From Natrialbaceae archaeon AArc-T1-2 (GTDB lineage Archaea > Halobacteriota > Halobacteria > Halobacteriales > Natrialbaceae), in the NCBI RefSeq assembly GCF_030273315.1, contig NZ_CP127174.1:2480001-2544000 (forward strand): DNA of 64,000 nt. The letters are read 5' to 3'. The position numbers and the translations under genes were made by a program. The notes below the pieces were generated by a model, which made no database searches, was not told the DNA's origin, and saw only the letters and a program-made list of their open reading frames with translations. Below, one piece after another: positions 8,169-15,661 of this stretch. How positions within the stretch are numbered: the stretch's first letter is position 1; the number at the start of each line of letters is the position of its first letter.

Positions 8169-8956
8169 CAGGCACTCAACCAACGTTCGAATCGAAGCGA
8201 GATTACGCCGTGTACCTGCTCGGTGAACACAAGTTAATCGTAGCAGGCGCGCTCATCGCAGCAGCGATACTAATCGCTTACAGAGGCATCGACGTTTCAA
8301 TCCCACCGTGGGCGGCAGCGTTCAGTGTAGCGTACATCCTGTTCGGTATCCCCGCGTACCTCGCAGGATCGAACACGGGACGCCGGTTTGATGTGCAGGA
8401 ATGGGAGCGCGTATTCCACATTAACGGCGCGACTGACGAACGTGAGCTGTATTTCGTCGAGAAAGAGTACTGGCAAGAGAACAAGGAAGTAACCGGCCCA
8501 CCGCCACGTCGAGTGAACGACGAGCAGGACTTCGAAGCCAGGAAAGTCGAGTACATGGACGACGTCGACAAGATCCGAGTGCAAGGTTCCCGGTTCGATG
8601 AGACGAAAGACGGTGACATGGTTTCGTCACGAACCCTGGTTAAAGAGATTCACGAGACGCTCGAAGACTCTCACGCGAAGCTCAAGGATATCAGGGACAA
8701 GTGGTCTCGAATGTCGATCGATATGAAGGAAGCGACGATCAACCAAATCGCGGAAGGCTTCGAGCGAGGTGTGAACCCGGGGAGTGGGAAGGTTCAAGCG
8801 ATTTGGAAGGAAGCTGAGCAGGATTTAGACGAGCAAATCGATGAGGAAATCCCGGGAATCACGCACGATCACGTAGCTGAGGACGACGAGGTTTGGGACG
8901 CGTACGTCGAGAACCCTGAGTCTCCCGAGTCGAACCCGGGCGAAGAACGCCCCTAA
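8165..8956 (+). CDS. Two-TM protein with soluble helical C-domain, pleolipovirus ORF7-like
   Basis: 263 residues. Two TM helices near the N-terminus (about 20-37 and 43-62) are followed by a long charged cytoplasmic or virion-internal domain rich in predicted helix (DMVSSRTLVKEIHETLEDSH). In pleolipoviruses the gene directly before the ATPase encodes such a protein. It may couple the membrane to the ATPase. The ATG overlaps the previous stop (ATGA). Confidence 0.6.
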   Translation: MTGTQPTFESKRDYAVYLLGEHKLIVAGALIAAAILIAYRGIDVSIPPWAAAFSVAYILFGIPAYLAGSNTGRRFDVQEWERVFHINGATDERELYFVEKEYWQENKEVTGPPPRRVNDEQDFEARKVEYMDDVDKIRVQGSRFDETKDGDMVSSRTLVKEIHETLEDSHAKLKDIRDKWSRMSIDMKEATINQIAEGFERGVNPGSGKVQAIWKEAEQDLDEQIDEEIPGITHDHVAEDDEVWDAYVENPESPESNPGEERP

Positions 8957-8971
8957 CCCGTCTTAACCGGG
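8950..8971 (+). promoter_or_regulatory. Element-specific promoter-like motif (copy 3, overlapping a stop codon)
   Basis: CCCCTAACCCGTCTTAACCG spans the stop codon of the two-TM gene and begins 52 bases before the ATG of the ATPase gene. It could give the ATPase an additional promoter inside the operon. The right half diverges from the consensus, so confidence is moderate. Confidence 0.5.
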
Positions 8972-9001
8972 TTCGAGTGCTTGTTTTACGTAGGTGATTC
9001 G

Positions 9002-10141
9002 ATGAGTAACAGTAGCGGTAACGATAACGAAGTGTACGTCCCGTCTCAGGCGCGAGAATGGCAGGAAGGGAACGGTCACAGGCCGAATCAAGAGGTTCTC
9101 CCGCACGCGGGAGTGATTAAGGATCCGAAGGTTCGTCGAGCGCTCACGCTCATTTTCAACTTCTACGACCCGTACGAATGCAAGCGACCGGATTTAATGC
9201 CGGAGCACGCTCGGGACTTGGATATTGTTCGGAAGATCCTTGCAGCGCACGGTACCGAGACGCTCACGGAAGCGATCGGTACGGGCGACATCCCGCAAAT
9301 GCGGCACATGATGGGTGACACGACGCAGAGAGCCGACATTTCGGGTGTCCGCGCAATCGACGACATTGACGATCTCATCGACGTGAGCGTTCTCCTTTGG
9401 TACATTTACGGGTTCATGGGGAAGGGGAAATCCAGCTTTGCTATGTTCACTGGGGAACGGTGGAAGCGGTACAACCCGACCGGTGAAATCGGGTCGAACA
9501 TTCGGGATTTCGACGCGAAAGACGAGTGGATCGACAGTTACGGGACTCTCGACCAGTGGCTCAAAGAGAAACCGGACACGCCTAAACTGTTCATTTTCGA
9601 CGAGGCGAACAGTCACGCGGGCGGTCACGGTCGAGACGGTCATGAGGCGAAGACGAAGCTCGGTCCGATGATCTACAAGATCCGGAAGTGGTCGGGGAAC
9701 ATGATCATTATCGGGCACGACGGGAAAGACATCACTCCGCTCGTGCGAGAGTTAGCGACGATCGTTCACAAGGAGGGAACCAAGGATGCTTCTTTCTACC
9801 AGTCGATTCGGAACCGGAATCCGGAGGGTATCATTCAGGAAGTCACTGGTATTCCGGACACTCGATGGGATTTCAACGACGAGGAGGCGACGGATTGGAG
9901 TTGGGAAGATTACCGTGAGATCGATAACGACGAGCACACACCGGATCACTCGACCGGCGAGTTAGCGCGTGAAACGGCGATTTACACAGTGATTCGAGGG
10001 AAGCAACAAGGCATGACAAACGAAGCATTGGCGGAATTCGTGCCTTTCAGCGATGAATGGGTGCGTCTACGCTGGAAGGATTACGACGAGCACGGAAAGT
10101 ACCAAGATATCGTTGGGAAGGTAGAGGACACAATCAAGTGA
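9002..10141 (+). CDS. P-loop ATPase, pleolipovirus VP8-like
   Basis: A protein of 379 residues. Walker A is GFMGKGKSSFA near residue 139 and Walker B is KLFIFDEAN near 197. A sensor-like IIGHDG follows near 240. A helix-turn-helix-like segment close to the end (EALAEFVPFSDEWVRLRWKD) may bind DNA. It is the last gene of the structural block, as VP8 is in pleolipoviruses, where an NTPase is thought to act in assembly. The ATG is chosen because GGTGA lies before it; an upstream start would add seven residues. Confidence 0.7.
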   Translation: MSNSSGNDNEVYVPSQAREWQEGNGHRPNQEVLPHAGVIKDPKVRRALTLIFNFYDPYECKRPDLMPEHARDLDIVRKILAAHGTETLTEAIGTGDIPQMRHMMGDTTQRADISGVRAIDDIDDLIDVSVLLWYIYGFMGKGKSSFAMFTGERWKRYNPTGEIGSNIRDFDAKDEWIDSYGTLDQWLKEKPDTPKLFIFDEANSHAGGHGRDGHEAKTKLGPMIYKIRKWSGNMIIIGHDGKDITPLVRELATIVHKEGTKDASFYQSIRNRNPEGIIQEVTGIPDTRWDFNDEEATDWSWEDYREIDNDEHTPDHSTGELARETAIYTVIRGKQQGMTNEALAEFVPFSDEWVRLRWKDYDEHGKYQDIVGKVEDTIK

Positions 10142-10311
10142 CAGCGGCGAGTTCTAACAACCCAAGCAACAACCCCTCCCCTACGTAGTAATAGGAACAC
10201 TGACCGCAGGGAAGTGTGAAAATGTAGTTTTGTGGTTTCAGCCATATATTAGTGAAATTAAAGAGGAGTAGATATATATCACGCGCGAAGCGCACGCGAT
10301 GCGCGAGAGAG
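10142..10311 (+). other. AT-rich gene-free stretch, probable terminator/promoter region
   Basis: The stretch after the ATPase gene holds no convincing ORF. It contains AT-rich runs (CATATATTAG and GATATATATC) that resemble haloarchaeal TATA elements, then GCGCGAAGCGCACGCG, a GC-rich inverted segment. It separates the structural operon from the nuclease genes. Confidence 0.5.
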
Positions 10312-10333
10312 AGCCTACCCCGTCTCTTGAGCG
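10312..10333 (+). promoter_or_regulatory. Element-specific promoter-like motif (copy 4)
   Basis: GCCTACCCCGTCTCTTGAGC, starting 42 bases before the ATG at 10354. It follows the AT-rich run GATATATATC by about 40 bases. Confidence 0.6.
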
Positions 10334-10353
10334 ATCGATCCGTACAGTCGAGT

Positions 10354-10497
10354 ATGAGCGAGAACGACGAAACGCGCGAATCGGCAGACTCGACCGACGA
10401 GGAACCCGATTCTCCCGGGTCGAACCCCGGGGGAAGCACCGGGAAGATAAGGTTGCAAGTTCGCGGAATCGAGGGAGGGGACGATCATGCCGAGTAA
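10354..10497 (+). CDS. Small acidic protein upstream of the nuclease-like gene
   Basis: 47 residues (MSENDETRESADSTDEE...), very acidic at the N-terminus with a Ser/Pro/Gly middle. The stop TAA lies inside the start region of the next gene, an 11-base overlap that suggests coupled translation. A real gene is supported by the promoter-like motif 42 bases upstream. Function unknown. Confidence 0.55.
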   Translation: MSENDETRESADSTDEEPDSPGSNPGGSTGKIRLQVRGIEGGDDHAE

Positions 10498-10933
10498 TCA
10501 GACAGTCGGTCGATCGTCGAAGCGAGCGCGAGTCGGCGCGGCGATCGAAGCGTGGGTGTGCAAGACCTACGGGTTAATCCCGGATCATAGCAAGAAAGCC
10601 GACGCCAGGTACAAGAACGGAACCCCAGTCGAAATTAAAGGGTGCATTCACAGGAAGAGCAACGGTCGAGGGGGAACGAAAGAAGGCGAGTTCTTCATTT
10701 ACGAACACGCTCACAAGTGGCTCAGACGGAGCGACGGGTACTACGTGTTTGTTGTGTACGAGATCGGATCAAACGGGAGTACGGTGTTAGACGTCGATGG
10801 GATGAAAATCTCGATCGTTGCGAAACAACGCCGTCACGCGAGCAAGCTCCCGTACTTCCGGTTTCACGAGTCCGGTCATCCAGGACGGAATAATGAGCGT
10901 GAGAAGCGGTTCAAAGTCAGTGATATCTTCTAA
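10487..10933 (+). CDS. PD-(D/E)XK-like nuclease (putative)
   Basis: 148 residues, basic for a haloarchaeal protein. Asp in ADARYKNG followed by VEIKGC gives the D...ExK pattern of the PD-(D/E)XK fold, preceded by a helix (RVGAAIEAWVCKTYG), a layout like small Holliday-junction or Mrr-like nucleases. Viral resolvases and repair nucleases share it. The catalytic pattern is visible; substrate is not. It sits downstream of the structural operon with its own small leader gene. Confidence 0.55.
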   Translation: MPSNQTVGRSSKRARVGAAIEAWVCKTYGLIPDHSKKADARYKNGTPVEIKGCIHRKSNGRGGTKEGEFFIYEHAHKWLRRSDGYYVFVVYEIGSNGSTVLDVDGMKISIVAKQRRHASKLPYFRFHESGHPGRNNEREKRFKVSDIF

Positions 10934-10936
10934 CCC

Positions 10937-10961
10937 CTCAAAATTTTGTAGTTGTAGTTGA
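10937..10961 (+). repeat. Post-stop AT-rich repeat, TTGTAGTTGTAGTTG type
   Basis: CTCAAAATTTTGTAGTTGTA follows the stop codon of the nuclease-like gene by three bases. A close relative is at 16331 and weaker ones lie at 12855 and 19985. It resembles the first block of R1. A terminator (T-run) or short regulatory repeat is likely. Confidence 0.6.
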
Positions 10962-11122
10962 AGCGCGACGCGGGACGGGGAACCACTCCCGCCCGCGGTC
11001 AGGTGAGTTAGTCAGTGTCGAATGGGTCGAACAGGCTCCAGTACCACTTGACGCGCCGAAGCGCGCCGAGAAAGTGTTGTCCGTCGTCGAGTATGAACGG
11101 TTGGATTTTGACTCAGAAATGA

Positions 11123-11142
11123 GCCTACCCCGTCTCTTGTGC
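11123..11142 (+). promoter_or_regulatory. Element-specific promoter-like motif (copy 5)
   Basis: GCCTACCCCGTCTCTTGTGC, 40 bases before the ATG at 11163 of the HNH gene. The right half (GGGG-TAGTAG) is missing, as in copy 4. Confidence 0.6.
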
Positions 11143-11162
11143 TAGCGAATCGAATATCCATT

Positions 11163-11723
11163 ATGGAGGCAGTGTACGTCGACACAGACGGTCGAACACC
11201 CCTCGAAAAACCTGTGGAGGAACGACTCAGATTCGAAAACCGGTTCATCGAAAAAGTCGATATCCCTACTGGCGAGGACGGCGAACCGGATCGAGAAGCG
11301 TGTTGGGAATGGACAGCCGGAACCGACCGTTACGGGTACGGTCAGTTTTTCGTCGGATCGTTAACGCCGCCAAATGGCGATACTGACATTGCTCACCGAG
11401 TGGCGTATCGACTCTGGCACAACGTCGTTCACATCGAGGGGGAGTGCTTAATGCACGAGTGCGACAATCGTCGATGCTGTAATCCGCACCACCTACAAGC
11501 AGGATCCCAGCAGGAAAACATCGATCAGGCGAGCGAGCAAGGGCACATGTCCGTGAAAGGGGTCGATCGTAAGGACGGGTTCAGCGAGGACGAGATACGG
11601 GAAATTCGCCGGTTGAACGACGACCCGGACTGGGTTCAAGCCGAAATCGCTGAAGAGTTCGATGTGAGTACGACCGCGATTAGTAAGATCGTGCGCCGGG
11701 AATCGTACGCGTACGTCGAGTAG
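11163..11723 (+). CDS. HNH endonuclease with C-terminal helix-turn-helix
   Basis: 186 residues. The HNH fold is seen as IAHRVAYRLWH, then CLMHECDNRRCCNPHHL with His and Cys metal/structure residues, near residues 76-113. The C-terminus holds a DNA-binding helix-turn-helix (WVQAEIAEEFDVSTTAISKI). This two-part layout is that of phage-type free-standing homing endonucleases. It would cut DNA near its own locus and help it spread. An ATG is chosen over the GTG eight codons earlier, which lies in the promoter-like motif. Confidence 0.8.
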   Translation: MEAVYVDTDGRTPLEKPVEERLRFENRFIEKVDIPTGEDGEPDREACWEWTAGTDRYGYGQFFVGSLTPPNGDTDIAHRVAYRLWHNVVHIEGECLMHECDNRRCCNPHHLQAGSQQENIDQASEQGHMSVKGVDRKDGFSEDEIREIRRLNDDPDWVQAEIAEEFDVSTTAISKIVRRESYAYVE

Positions 11724-11729
11724 CCCGGT

Positions 11730-12359
11730 TCACGCAGTGGTTTTCTGTTCAATTTTGTCGTGAAGTTCGAACAGCGGTTCAACATCGCTGGCGGCGTATC
11801 GTCTCACGGCTTCGATGAGCTCATCTGGCGCGCTACCGTTCATGATTTTCTCACCCATGTCGAGCATGTGTTTCCCCGTCACTTTCTCCCCGTTCCACGT
11901 CGGCGCGTCAGCTTCGATATTGTGCATCGCCAGCGCGTCATCGAGCGAGCAGTAGTACCCGAGATCGGCTTTGAGATCCAGGATCAAATCGACATGGTCA
12001 CACGCCTGTAAGAGCAGATATAGACGATCGATAGTGTCCGAGTCAAGTTCACCCGTAACCTTGTACGCCCGGTCTTTGAGGATGGGAATATCGTACGAGT
12101 CACCGTTGTAAGTGACGAGTTCGACTCTTTCGCTGGTGTCGTGACGAGCGGTCACCCAGTCGAAAAAGTCGTCGAACATTAGTTGCTCGTACCGGAACGT
12201 CGCCCCTTGACGGAACAGCACTTCCGTTTCGACCGTTTCCCCGCGAGCAGGCTGGTACCCTACGGTGATGCAGAACGGTTTCCAGTCACTCGGGTCGTCG
12301 AACGCAGGATCGGAGACGAGCGGAACGGTCTCAATGTCGAGAGCAAGGCGTGGAGCCAT
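11730..12359 (-). CDS. DEDD-family 3'-5' exonuclease-like protein
   Basis: 209 residues of a ribonuclease H-like exonuclease. Motif Exo I is ALDIET near residue 8, Exo II is TYNGDSYDIP near 85 and Exo III is YAASDVEPL near 190, giving the D, E, D, D metal ligands. It lacks any polymerase domain. Such stand-alone exonucleases occur in archaeal viruses and plasmids and may process replication intermediates. It is transcribed leftward, last of three small genes that oppose the rest of the element, and ends 6 bases from the end of the HNH gene. Confidence 0.75.
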   Translation of the reverse strand: MAPRLALDIETVPLVSDPAFDDPSDWKPFCITVGYQPARGETVETEVLFRQGATFRYEQLMFDDFFDWVTARHDTSERVELVTYNGDSYDIPILKDRAYKVTGELDSDTIDRLYLLLQACDHVDLILDLKADLGYYCSLDDALAMHNIEADAPTWNGEKVTGKHMLDMGEKIMNGSAPDELIEAVRRYAASDVEPLFELHDKIEQKTTA

Positions 12360-12402
12360 GAGAGGAGTGCTCTCTCATCTACGAGTATAACTGGTTGGAA
12401 TG

Positions 12403-12609
12403 TTACTCAGTCCGTTCGGTTGATCGAATCCACCTGTCGATGAGTGTGTTCACGTCGGTGACACCGGCGACTCGCCCGCGTTCGTACGGGTCGAGATCGG
12501 AAGGGCGGCGGTGAGTCGAGTCGATGAGCGAGCGCTGGATAGTGGATTGAAGCTCAATGAGTGTGTTCACGTCGAGATCGTTCGGGTCGGTCGGTTCCAA
12601 GTCGGTCAT
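12403..12609 (-). CDS. Small acidic hypothetical protein
   Basis: 68 residues starting MTDLEPTDPNDLDVNTLIEL. An internal repeat, DVNTLIEL and DVNTLIDR, is seen at each end, suggesting a two-helix protein. The longer frame upstream covers the opposite-strand neighbour and is not used. It precedes the exonuclease gene in the same leftward operon. Function unknown. Confidence 0.55.
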   Translation of the reverse strand: MTDLEPTDPNDLDVNTLIELQSTIQRSLIDSTHRRPSDLDPYERGRVAGVTDVNTLIDRWIRSTERTE

Positions 12610-12655
12610 ACCCCGGGACTCACGCGTTCGAAACCTTGTTTCCTCGTAATCTCGG

Positions 12656-12817
12656 TCACGTACTGATAGACACCGCTGTACGAACGAGATCGACGACGAT
12701 GAGCACAGCAGCGACGACGATGGACGCTGCGAGTACATTGTCCCCAGCAACACCAGCGAGCACCAAGACCGCGCCAGTGAGACCGATAACAGCCCCAACG
12801 AGACCAATCGCACCCAT
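12656..12817 (-). CDS. Small two-TM protein
   Basis: About 53 residues from the ATG (MGAIGLVGAVIGLTGAVLVL); TTG and GTG starts upstream would add up to eight residues. Two Val/Ala/Gly-rich membrane helices. It is the first gene of the leftward operon. The upstream spacer shared with the rightward neighbour contains AACTATAATTTACG on this strand, a good TATA-like box. Function unknown. Confidence 0.5.
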   Translation of the reverse strand: MGAIGLVGAVIGLTGAVLVLAGVAGDNVLAASIVVAAVLIVVDLVRTAVSIST

Positions 12818-12920
12818 GCGCACAAATACCGCGTGAAACAACTTGTAGACTCGTAAATTATAGTTGTAGTTGGGTTCTTTACCGGAGTTTTATTACGACT
12901 TGTTGAGGTTATTGACGTGA

Positions 12921-13751
12921 ATGAACTTTCCTGAAACCGAGATGCCCGATATTACGAGCCAAACGGTTGTGATCGGTGCATTCGCGCTTGTTTGCGGAAC
13001 TGTAGTTGTAGTTTTACTCGGAGTTTTCGCTGAGGTGATAACAATAGACACGGCTGCGTTCACTGTTTCATCATTACTTGCAATCGCTACGTTCGGATAC
13101 GTTGTTTTGACATACAGCATGGCGAAATCGATGGAAGATGAAATGGAGCATTCTAAAGAAGTATTCAAACTCCGCAGGAAAGATGATATTATTTCGGTAA
13201 TCGAGAACGAGGTTCGCCCGGTATTGATCGATGTCCGACGGAACCGATCGACGTTCAACGCGAACGATATCGGACAGTACGATAGTACAATGATTGACGG
13301 AGCGATGTATCACCGTCTCCCCCGGTTAGACATGAGTTTCGACGATCCAGGTGAACCTGCGACATTATCTAAGGAAGTCGATGTGAATGCAGGTGATGTG
13401 TACCATTATTTTCACACAGTGAAGAAATACCGAGATACGTACGATAAAGCGGTTCACGAGTTGTCGATGTGTATACTGGAGAACCACGATGACTTGCCGA
13501 TAGACACAGATAAGACGCAAGAATACGCTGAATCCGCTCTTTCACTTGAGGCTATTGGGGTTTCGAGATCAGCTTGGAAAGTAGCGAAGGAAGATGTTAC
13601 ACCGTTACGAGCGGAGATCACTGACCTGACCCGTGACCTCTCCGAATTGAAACGTGAAATAAAAGAGTCCGGTCACACACTCGCGCAGGATCTAGGTAGT
13701 GCCGAAGCTAATCTCAAACAAGAGTATTACATCACAAACTCCGATCTATAG
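12921..13751 (+). CDS. Two-TM protein with helical cytoplasmic domain, unknown
   Basis: 276 residues. Two TM helices (about 16-36 and 46-66) are followed by a long charged region with heptad-like helices (SMEDEMEHSKEVFKLRRK; LTRDLSELKREIKES). It is less acidic and more Ile/Lys-rich than neighbours, so its base composition is lower in GC, a sign of separate origin. The layout resembles membrane-anchored effectors or structural viral proteins, but no family is recognised. It is divergently transcribed from the leftward operon. Confidence 0.6.
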   Translation: MNFPETEMPDITSQTVVIGAFALVCGTVVVVLLGVFAEVITIDTAAFTVSSLLAIATFGYVVLTYSMAKSMEDEMEHSKEVFKLRRKDDIISVIENEVRPVLIDVRRNRSTFNANDIGQYDSTMIDGAMYHRLPRLDMSFDDPGEPATLSKEVDVNAGDVYHYFHTVKKYRDTYDKAVHELSMCILENHDDLPIDTDKTQEYAESALSLEAIGVSRSAWKVAKEDVTPLRAEITDLTRDLSELKREIKESGHTLAQDLGSAEANLKQEYYITNSDL

Positions 13752-13807
13752 AACCCTTGGAACCTGTACGATTATAGCCTCATATAAGAAATAGTGACAG
13801 CACGATC

Positions 13808-14059
13808 ATGGGGAACGACATCATGGATTCCGTTGAGGGGCCTCGCACGATCCGGATTTTCCGCGATTTACTAATGATTGCAGTTTTATTGTTCGTTCTC
13901 GGGGTGGTTTTAGCTGAACTGTACGGGTTCCCGTGGTTGGAGCGCTTCATGCAGGGTTTCGTCGATAATCCGGGAATCTTGCTTGATATAGCGGGCATCA
14001 TATCGTTCTTTATCCTGCTGTTCATCGGTGCTCGATTTGTTTTGAAGCACGTCGAGTAG
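13808..14059 (+). CDS. Small two-TM protein
   Basis: 83 residues with two hydrophobic helices (about 16-37 and 54-76) and a charged N-terminus. The upstream spacer contains ATTATAGCCTCATATAAG, two TATA-like elements about 45 and 30 bases before the ATG. Function unknown; one of several small membrane proteins in this part of the element. Confidence 0.55.
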   Translation: MGNDIMDSVEGPRTIRIFRDLLMIAVLLFVLGVVLAELYGFPWLERFMQGFVDNPGILLDIAGIISFFILLFIGARFVLKHVE

Positions 14060-14109
14060 TGCGTTCCCCCGATATCTTTTCAACTGACGAGTGAGTTAGC
14101 TGAGTCATC

Positions 14110-14391
14110 ATGAGCGATAATGGCGGGGTGGCGGGGCTCATCGTTCTACTAGTGACGACCGGTTTGTACGTCGCAATCACGGGTGTTGTTGTGGGTACGA
14201 TCTACGTGAGCGGCATGAGTCTCGTATCCTTGTTAACCGGGGATTCGAGTACCGTGACGGTTCCTGTTGCCACGGTCTGGGTGGCAGGCGGAGTGGCGAT
14301 CGCAGTCGGTTGGTTCCTTGCTGTTTACCAGGGGTACTTGTCGATCACTAGTGGTTCTGCGACCGGTAGTGGTAGCGGTCGTCGGCGGTAG
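14110..14391 (+). CDS. Small two-TM protein with Ser/Gly-rich basic tail
   Basis: 93 residues: two long TM helices (about 5-37 and 54-76) and a tail TGSGSGRRR. It is followed at once by a copy of the element's promoter-like motif. Function unknown. Confidence 0.55.
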   Translation: MSDNGGVAGLIVLLVTTGLYVAITGVVVGTIYVSGMSLVSLLTGDSSTVTVPVATVWVAGGVAIAVGWFLAVYQGYLSITSGSATGSGSGRRR

Positions 14392-14397
14392 GTGAGC

Positions 14398-14424
14398 ACC
14401 CTAACCCGTCTCAAGGGGTAGTAG
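14398..14424 (+). promoter_or_regulatory. Element-specific promoter-like motif (copy 6)
   Basis: ACCCTAACCCGTCTCAAGGG followed by GTAGTAG. It starts 42 bases before the ATG at 14440 and just 6 bases after the stop of the preceding gene. With the copy at 15554 it shows the fullest form of the motif. Confidence 0.7.
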
Positions 14425-14439
14425 ATCCAAGTATCGAGT

Positions 14440-14616
14440 ATGAGTGAAACAACCCTCAAACCCGAAACGAACCACTTCCTACTCGGTGCGTGCGGAACCG
14501 CTTTCGTCGGAGGACTCGGTTTCGCGTACTTCGAGTTCCTCTCGACCGGTCTATTGTTCATGGCGATAGCGATAGCGTGCGCGGTTGCTGCCGACAGTCG
14601 ATTCGGAGGACGGTGA
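14440..14616 (+). CDS. Small membrane protein (58 residues)
   Basis: A short ORF, MSETTLKPETNHFLLGACG..., ending with DSRFGGR. Two hydrophobic segments (about 13-30 and 33-48). It is supported by the promoter-like motif 42 bases upstream and by the next gene starting 6 bases after its stop. Function unknown. Confidence 0.55.
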   Translation: MSETTLKPETNHFLLGACGTAFVGGLGFAYFEFLSTGLLFMAIAIACAVAADSRFGGR

Positions 14617-14622
14617 GGACCG

Positions 14623-14802
14623 ATGAACCAGGTGACTCTCACGGAGTGCGGTTGTTCACCGGAACGCCGACTCATCGGTAATTCGGCGTGTGACGCGGTG
14701 CACCCGGACGGACGGTTGATTTGCACGAAACCCCCGGGTCACGACGGCCCGCACTCGGCGTGCACACCGAGCGAACACCCGTTGGAGGTATGGGATCGAT
14801 GA
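14623..14802 (+). CDS. Small Cys/His-rich protein, possible zinc binder
   Basis: 59 residues with Cys at positions 9, 11, 24, 36 and 47 and the segment CTKPPGHDGPHSACT. GH-x-GPH next to cysteines is common in small zinc-binding proteins of phages. The start follows the previous stop by 6 bases (GAGGACCG before ATG), and the end overlaps the start of the next gene. A DNA- or protein-binding regulatory role is a guess. Confidence 0.5.
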   Translation: MNQVTLTECGCSPERRLIGNSACDAVHPDGRLICTKPPGHDGPHSACTPSEHPLEVWDR

Positions 14803-15173
14803 TATCGATCGGCGCGGTCCTGAGTGCAGCGGCGAGTGGGATCGTTCTGTTAATCGTGTTTGGTACGGGGTACGCGATCGGTGGAGCGACCCCACGCCAC
14901 GAGGGGAACAATCGTGAGACGGACGATGGGACGGTTGAAATCGTTGAATCGTCTCCCGGTTACGTCACGTTACGAATTAGAGGCGAGCACGTGCTATCAG
15001 ACGCTAAAAGCAAGATCAACATCCACCCCTATGCGGAACGGTTTAAGGATGGGTGGATGACAGTTAATTTGACGTACCGATCAGCCCCCGAGGAGTATGA
15101 TGAGTTGCGACGTGAGCAAGCGGAGTCGCTTAAAAATCTCGTCGACGATGACGAAAACGGTGAGGATCGATGA
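14790..15173 (+). CDS. Membrane-anchored hypothetical protein
   Basis: 127 residues: one N-terminal TM helix (about 8-28) and a charged soluble domain ending in an acidic tail. The start ATG lies inside the 3' end of the Cys-rich gene, preceded by GGAGGT, a strong Shine-Dalgarno. The stop overlaps the ATG of the next gene. Function unknown. Confidence 0.6.
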   Translation: MGSMISIGAVLSAAASGIVLLIVFGTGYAIGGATPRHEGNNRETDDGTVEIVESSPGYVTLRIRGEHVLSDAKSKINIHPYAERFKDGWMTVNLTYRSAPEEYDELRREQAESLKNLVDDDENGEDR

Positions 15174-15439
15174 ACGTTTCTGAAAACGCCGCGCGTATCG
15201 TGACGGATGAGCAGGGTGGTGTGACGGTCGAAGATCAAGGTGACGCGTTTGGAACGTTCGGTGTCGGATTACTCGCTGTGATCGTTGAGTGCGTCCCGTG
15301 CCAGTCGCTCCCCGCGGGGGTGACGGTCGCGCACGTCGATCCGGGCGACGGTGACTTGGTGGACCGAGTGACCGTACACTACGACGTCGTTCGGGAGCAC
15401 TCGGTCGAGTGTCAATCTACGTTCGCTGCATTCGAATAG
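15170..15439 (+). CDS. Small soluble hypothetical protein
   Basis: 89 residues, acidic, with three cysteines (ECVPCQS and VECQS). ATG overlaps the preceding stop (ATGA). It closes a run of four overlapping small genes. Function unknown. Confidence 0.5.
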   Translation: MNVSENAARIVTDEQGGVTVEDQGDAFGTFGVGLLAVIVECVPCQSLPAGVTVAHVDPGDGDLVDRVTVHYDVVREHSVECQSTFAAFE

Positions 15440-15553
15440 AGTGTCCGAGAATACTTCAATCGAGGACAGTACAGCCTGTTTTGACCCGAGAATCTACCTT
15501 CCCAACCCACATTCATCACGGTTTGTAGGGACGTTTGTGAGCTTTGAGGACAC

Positions 15554-15581
15554 ACCCTAACCCGCCTCTTGGGGTAGTAGG
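15554..15581 (+). promoter_or_regulatory. Element-specific promoter-like motif (copy 7)
   Basis: ACCCTAACCCGCCTCTTGGG followed by GTAGTAGG. It begins 45 bases before the ATG of a 20-codon leader ORF at 15599. The 110 bases before it (15440-15553) hold no gene; a weak inverted pair TGTCC/GGACA is present. Confidence 0.65.
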
Positions 15582-15598
15582 TGCGAGTGTTACATGCA

Positions 15599-15661
15599 AT
15601 GATCGAGCAAGATTCCAACCAATCACGGTCACAGACGAGTGAGGTTCGAGCATGCGAATGA
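15599..15661 (+). CDS. Possible 20-residue leader peptide
   Basis: A short ORF MIEQDSNQSRSQTSEVRACE. Its stop TGA overlaps an ATG of the recombinase gene (ATGA), so ribosomes could re-initiate there. It sits at the usual 45-base distance from the promoter-like motif. It could be a translational leader controlling the recombinase. Confidence 0.35.
   Translation: MIEQDSNQSRSQTSEVRACE

Noticed and set aside
10410-10437. CCCGGGTCGAACCCCGGG, resembling a tRNA T arm and possible attachment site
   Set aside because: It differs from the T arm of the tRNA-Glu, no acceptor or anticodon stem surrounds it, and it lies inside a small coding frame (SPGSNPGG).
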